Notes under the pieces: model-generated
The model's database searches: none
Seen by the model: only the letters and a program-made list of their open reading frames with translations
Told to the model about the DNA's origin: nothing
Shown here: piece after piece, positions 32,804 through 37,825 of the stretch
How the letters are laid out: each line of letters opens with the position of its first letter
Position numbering within the stretch: the stretch's first letter is position 1
From: Helochares maculicollis
Taxonomy: Eukaryota > Arthropoda > Insecta > Coleoptera > Hydrophilidae
Assembly (NCBI GenBank): GCA_033557835.1
Contig: JAWQRO010000493.1
Coordinates: 1-37,825, forward strand
Direction: 5' to 3'
Length of the DNA stretch: 37,825 bases
Position numbers and translations under genes: made by a program

Positions 32804-35800
32804 CGCTGACAGATATTTACTTGCAAAATACGTATAATTAGTGTTCTAATTAAATAATGTGTAATGTAATTAATTAGCCACTATAAATAATACCTTTCAA
32901 AAAACCCTCATTACTATTTTTGTTTGAATAAATATGTGTTAAAATTCATTATGAATAAACATTTTGGTACTTTCATTTGTAGCGAGATCATTAATCACTC
33001 GAAATATACTGAAGCAACAAAGAACATCGAACAAGCTCGTTTTCTATTACACATTTATGTCTGCTATTATGACCACAATTAATAACGAAATATCGCGTGT
33101 TTTGTTAATGTACATTTGTATTTATATAATAATATCTGGCTGAAATTGATTTACTCTACATTGAGGTTCGTGAAATGTTACCTGTGTCGTGTGTGTACCT
33201 AGTCGTTTCGAAACCAGAATTCTGTTAACCATTTTGTATTAGGGTAATCTATATTTTTGCAATTCTGGTTGTTTCGTGTTCACGTCAATTTCCGGAAAAA
33301 AATGAAAAGTAGGTAACTGAAATTGAAAACTAAAACCTGAAGTTACTTCGTTTTAACATAGTAAGACTACAATGTGTATATCTAAATGTAAAAATTTTAC
33401 AGTAATCGTAGTCAAATATTAGATAGCATTCCCAAAGTTAGTTGTAAGTAAGTCCTATGGTCACGCTTTCTGCTAAAAAGATCTATGGTTAGTTATATTG
33501 TAACCTGTTAAATGGAAAAATAATTAATAGACATAACTTTTCACTTACATTAATTCTTTCTTAATGATGGATAGTAATACCAAAATATATTAAATTGGTA
33601 TGCCTAAAATAAATGCATAATTACATTTAGTTTGAACTTAAGGTTCTAAGTATACTTTCGTTGGATGGTATTAATGAACAAAATTCATGAAATGTCATTT
33701 ATATAAAACTTCGTAATTAAATAATGAGAGAAGATATTACGTTTACTGAATTAAGGTCAGAAATTCTTATTTGTTTCCATTTGTAGCAAACGCTTCAGAA
33801 TAAATCGTAATTTTGGAATGTTAAAAGTAAGTGCAAATACTATGAAAGCTTCTCAGGCGGTTTTTATAACTATACAAATCAATAATTTTCTATCAACGCA
33901 CACGAATTACGATGATGGATTAGGTACCAAGTTAACTTTTCACGTGGCATAATATTTAGCTTAAATGTTAATCGACAAATGAGTATATTGTAGATTTAAA
34001 TATTTAACATTAGTAGGTGGTTTTTAGATGGTGAATAATAAATTTTTATTTAGTTTGTTTGTTAAAAAGTGTTTTTTGTATACACCGTGTGGTCTTGTTT
34101 GTATAAAGCATATGGATTTAATTCTCTTCTAACTACTAAAATATTTGTTAGCTGAGTGCTTTTGCAATTTTTCGTCGAATTCACATTTTAGATGTACAAT
34201 GTATAATTTTGCTGTAGCACACGTTGCAAATGTTGAATAATATCCCAGCAGAAAAGTCGAATTAAAATTAAAAATATGTGGTCTCTACACACAGTTTCTT
34301 TATACATATACATGTACTATGCAAACATATCTGCGAATATTCAGAATTACATTGGGAAGACCTAGCAACGGTGATAAATGCAATTAAAATTTTAAAATTT
34401 CTTAATTATTACATACGTCCAATAATACAATAAGTTTTTAAAGAATATTTAACTCTTGTTTACTTCATATTGTAGATTACTAAGAACATTCATACTATTT
34501 TCTTATTTCAGGCTGACCACTTGAGATGAGGTATCAACCTCACAATATAATAAGTACTTAAAGAAGCGGTTTTTACCATTCACTAACGTGCATTTTATTT
34601 TAAATATAGTTTCGAGTATTGAATACTTGTGAAATCTTTTGCTTATGGATTCAATATTATAATGTGAATTCATAAATAAAATAACAATAATTTTACAATT
34701 TAATTCATAACTAAAAGATTTGGAGTTTCGTACCTCAGCATTCCCAAAAACTACAATTGAATCTCAACGTAGGCTTCTAACAATCAGAAACCTAAACTTT
34801 ATTGTATTTACATAACAAAATTATATTGACAAAAGATCTACATTATTGTTTCCAATTGAATCGAAAATAAAAATAATATTTATCAAACAAGTGGATATAG
34901 TATTTATTATTTGCAAAACGTGTAAGCTGTGTAAGAGCGTTAAAAGTTCTTAACGTAAAAAAATTTGCTTTTAAAAGAGTCAACTAAAACCATATATGTG
35001 CATAACAATGTGTGCATCGATAAAAGATCTACTGCACGTATTAATATATCAACCCATTATAGTACACATATCGTAGATTTGTAGAAAAAGTATGAGGAAT
35101 CTTAATGTAGAAGGTAAATTAATCAATAAAATGAAAGAACTAAAATGCAAAAAATATGAAACATCAAAACAAAATTGAGTTATAGAAAATCTGAGGTAAC
35201 TCCATTTAAAATTTAATGTAACAAGATTATTGCTTTTTGTAACCGCCTTTTTAAATCGTTTAAAATTCTTCCCTTTCATATAGGGGCGTCTCCCTTCATG
35301 AAGAACATTTTGCTACCAACTAAAATCTTTAACGTTCAAAAGTAATACATTTTACTACTGATATATTCAGAACCGAGAAAAATCCAAAAACAAGAAGAAA
35401 CATTCAAGTTCAAATTATGAAAAGTCTGTAAAAATTTCCTTAGTGCATGTTTCCATGTTCGCAATTAAATATATTATATCACAAAACGCTGTGCAATTTT
35501 CATAAATATATTAATAACAATTTGTTCATAGATAAATTATTAGCAATCTTTGTGTACAAAAATCGTAGAGTTTCTGTAATACTATAGTTTGAGCAATGAC
35601 ATAGTATACCTTCTCTACTTTTAAATCAACTTTATTTATAGAAAATTGCAAATTATGTTTTATGAAAAAAGGAGTCTTCCCCTAAAGTTTTCTGCACATT
35701 ATGTGTAGTAAAATAATTGTCATCAAACAGGGATCTCTTATGTGTTGGTTTAAAAGTTAAATTTAATATAGCAGGTATCCTAACTGTTAAATCATTTGTT

Positions 35801-35869
35801 TACTTCGTTAAGCAGTTTGAAAACCCAAGTATACTGTTACTCGGTGCTCTCTAAGACAGACTATCACAA
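32803..35869. other. Long AT-rich non-coding stretch
   Basis: No gene is called. Seen: CATTAA-ttctttc-TTAATG (33548-33566); AATGTTAA/TTAACATT (33964-34011); an acceptor-like site, ttttcttatttcag, ending near 34511 whose downstream frames all stop within about 20 bases; TGAGGT-atca-ACCTCA (34527-34542); and CGTTAA-aagttc-TTAACG (34938-34955). The minus frame at 35049-35279 is Phe/Leu-rich noise. Confidence 0.5.
33205..33276. other. Tandem palindromes forming one arm of a larger hairpin
   Basis: GTTTCGAAAC (33205-33214) abuts CAGAATTCTG (33215-33224). CGAAACCAGAATT (33209-33221) also pairs with AATTCTGgttGTTTCG (33261-33276) through 13 pairs with a 3-nt bulge. Within the loop TTAaCC (33225-33230) can pair with GGgTAA (33242-33247). 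Total about 68 nt. Confidence 0.35.
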
Positions 35870-36590
35870 CTCTGTAAATTCTAAATCTTTGCCAAGGAGG
35901 CGAGGTAACAAGTTCGCATCAAACAGTAGTGCCTTATTTAATCGTAGAGAATAAATTGGTCAGCGAAAAGCATCACAAATTTTCCCAAAAAGCTGCCACA
36001 AATGTAAACATACCATCGTTCATTTTCCATGCATTCACCGTTGTAAATAAATAACAGCCAAGATTGATATCTTTTAATTAGGGGGTAAACAAGAGAACAC
36101 AAGTAAATTATTCATAGCGGGCAATGTGGGATTCGGTGATTAATATTACGAGAAAGCTGTGATGTTTTGCTGACGGGAAATAAATCGCGCGAGGACCAAA
36201 TGTCATCCATTTTACCTATGTGCCTAGAAAAGGCGAGCAGCTCCCGCCTCAAACAAAGGCTTTAAATATAACGGTGAGGCAACGGTGAAATGATCTCAAC
36301 GGAGATAAAGCTAGCCGGGCCTTAATAACTTCAGTGTTTTCTCATTTCGTACAAAACGCAAGGCAAATAACATTATTATAAATTTATAACGAGAATTCTT
36401 TGTTCAACAAGAAATAATTGGCTGAGTTCTCGTTAATCGCCGAAAGATTCTTTCTCCCGGGGAAACCGATTAAAACGATAAAGGATTACCAATTATAAAA
36501 CACATTTCTGCTGTAAAATAATTCATTTGGGAAATTATATTGCCATTTTATCGTGGCCTCGCTAAATCTGATATTAATCTTTACGGTTCG
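35870..36590. promoter_or_regulatory. Largest G+C-raised island, candidate developmental enhancer
   Basis: Two consecutive lines (36181-36300) have 28 and 27 G+C per 60 bases, against about 17 in typical lines. Words include forkhead-type GTAAACA, Sox/TCF-type AACAAAG and ACAAAGG, TAATTAG, TGATTAATATTA and TTTATCGTGG. AACGGTGA is repeated at 36270-36277 and 36281-36288. No frame is open and recognisable. The composition and dense factor words suggest conserved regulatory DNA, but conservation cannot be tested here. Confidence 0.35.
36387..36435. other. Stacked double stem inside the island
   Basis: TAACGAGAA (36387-36395) pairs perfectly with TTCTCGTTA (36427-36435). The inner foldback TTCTT-t-GTT-c-AACAAGAA (36396-36413: 8 pairs, one bulge) begins at the very next base, leaving 13 unpaired bases on the 3' side. 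The perfect palindrome TTATAAATTTATAA lies at 36376-36389. Confidence 0.4.
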
Positions 36591-37808
36591 GTGTAGGTTT
36601 CATTACTAAGTTTCTATAACTGTATTGTATGCATAAATTTGAGATTAATCAAGTCGATTCATAATAAAAGTGTACGTAATGAATTTTGCGTTTTACTACT
36701 TTTCTAGGCACTTTTATGTTGTAGATCTAGCCTAATGTATTTCCACAACAAATAACATTTACAGTGATTCTTGATATGTTTTGAGCAAAGAATAATTGTT
36801 TACATCGTTTAGGTAAACGTACTTTTTTATATTTTGTATGAACGCCCACAAATCGACGTTCTTAAATATGATTACGGAAAAGCTTTTTAGGTAGCGGAAT
36901 ACAGCATGCAAAATACAGCAGTTTAGTTATGAACAACAACAGTAAACAAATTTAACATGTTTCAGCAGTGAAGTCATACGAATGTCGTATACAATTTCCA
37001 TGCGTAGGTACAGGAAAACGAATTTTGCAGTTTCATTGCGAAACGCTTTCAGTTGCGGACAATAACAAATTACATTTGTGTGCCTGTGCTTCTATAGTTC
37101 GCTGCTACTTGACATTTTACTGACGTAAACAGTAAAATATGTATCCAGCAATTTCATTTTGTTATCTATGACTTTAAGGTACACTGTTTACTAGGGAAAT
37201 TTCATTATTGTGTTGTTTTCAGTAGGTAGCATGTGATGAAGGATGCAAATATAACAACCCATTTGTCTACAAAATCATTTCTTTCCGTACCGGAAAGAGA
37301 GGAGTTAGAATATTAATAATATTTAAAGATAAAGGCGACGAAACGCAATGCGTTAAGAAATATGTAAGCTGCATTTTGCATTTCGTACAATAACAGTCAA
37401 GCTATACACTTTCGCTCTTCTTCAATATTAATGAAATGAAAACAACATTTAATCTATCTTGTCAAAACAATACCACATTATCTGAGTAGCACTTTCACTT
37501 ACATTTAAAACCCTAGATCGCCATACACAGCTATATCAAATATGAAAAGAGTAATAAGTTACATTTCTAATTTACATCAAATTTATATTTAACTTGAATA
37601 TCTGATTCGAGAGGAATATTTCCTTAACTTTGAAGCGGTCATTAACTCGAACTGCTTAGAGAAGTTATTCTAACGTGAAACGAAGTGCAATTGGAAATTA
37701 TTAACTTAACCGTAATGAAATGTATCGGCTGGGTGTTCAAAAACAAAATAGACATTTGAATAAGACATTTGAACTGAGTTCTTTTCGTGTATAACAGTAA
37801 TATCGTAT
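36591..37808. other. Non-coding stretch with two palindromes
   Basis: No gene seen. ATACGA-atg-TCGTAT (36976-36990) and TCTTTCCG-tac-CGGAAAGA (37280-37298) are perfect inverted repeats with 3-base spacers; the second contains two facing CGGAAA words. Confidence 0.5.
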
Positions 37809-37825
37809 TATATATATATATATAT
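37809..37825. repeat. TA microsatellite at the right edge
   Basis: The window ends inside a TA alternation, mirroring its start. Together they suggest that both ends are assembly breaks at (TA)n arrays. Confidence 0.9.

Noticed and set aside
34490..34545. Exon after the acceptor-like site near 34511
   Set aside because: All three frames meet a stop within about 20 bases; at most a non-coding exon.
1..37825. CRISPR array, phage, integron or other prokaryotic defence system
   Set aside because: No regularly spaced repeats, no long coding frames and no operon structure; the sequence is eukaryotic non-coding DNA in character.

Overview
This window reads as eukaryotic, AT-rich, non-coding DNA, most likely invertebrate intergenic or intronic sequence. 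Typical lines are about 28% G+C (17/60 counted by hand at 24001-24060). No reading frame exceeds about 120 codons, and none shows a recognisable domain. There is no tRNA, rRNA or snRNA, no bacterial operon structure and no CRISPR array. CpG is not depleted: I counted 17 CpG in 8701-9120, more than base composition predicts. That argues against a vertebrate and suits a lightly methylated invertebrate such as many arthropods. The species cannot be fixed from the sequence.

Layout. The window starts and ends inside TA dinucleotide runs and holds three internal (AT)n arrays of 54, 51 and 51 bp near 12.9, 22.6 and 32.8 kb. Between them is low-complexity AT-rich sequence. It is interrupted by islands of higher G+C rich in homeodomain, forkhead and CCAAT-type words: about 1.2-1.7, 5.5-6.1, 10.4-10.8, 18.7-19.25, 30.57-31.0, 31.43-31.5, 31.9-32.1 and 35.87-36.6 kb. 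These are the best guesses for cis-regulatory elements; the last is the largest (27-28 G+C per 60 bases at its core).

Dispersed and tandem repeats. An old tandem duplication with a period near 270 bp lies at about 8606-9150, with a possible third decayed copy upstream. A roughly 105-bp interspersed element occurs twice, at about 11868-11970 and 14229-14333.

Possible transcribed features are weak. The best coding candidate is a minus-strand terminal exon at 12155-12239: a good splice acceptor followed by 27 whole codons rich in charged residues and a stop. A 65-nt hairpin at 18008-18072 and a 12-bp-arm hairpin at 29183-29231 have pre-miRNA-like geometry but match no miRNA I know. Many shorter inverted repeats exist. 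By my rough estimate most are expected by chance in sequence this AT-rich, so they are listed with low confidence. I found no convincing new biological system. The items most worth testing are the 270-bp tandem family, the two-copy element, the 13-bp phased CCGGA array at 19152-19182, the terminal-exon candidate and the 35.87-36.6 kb island.
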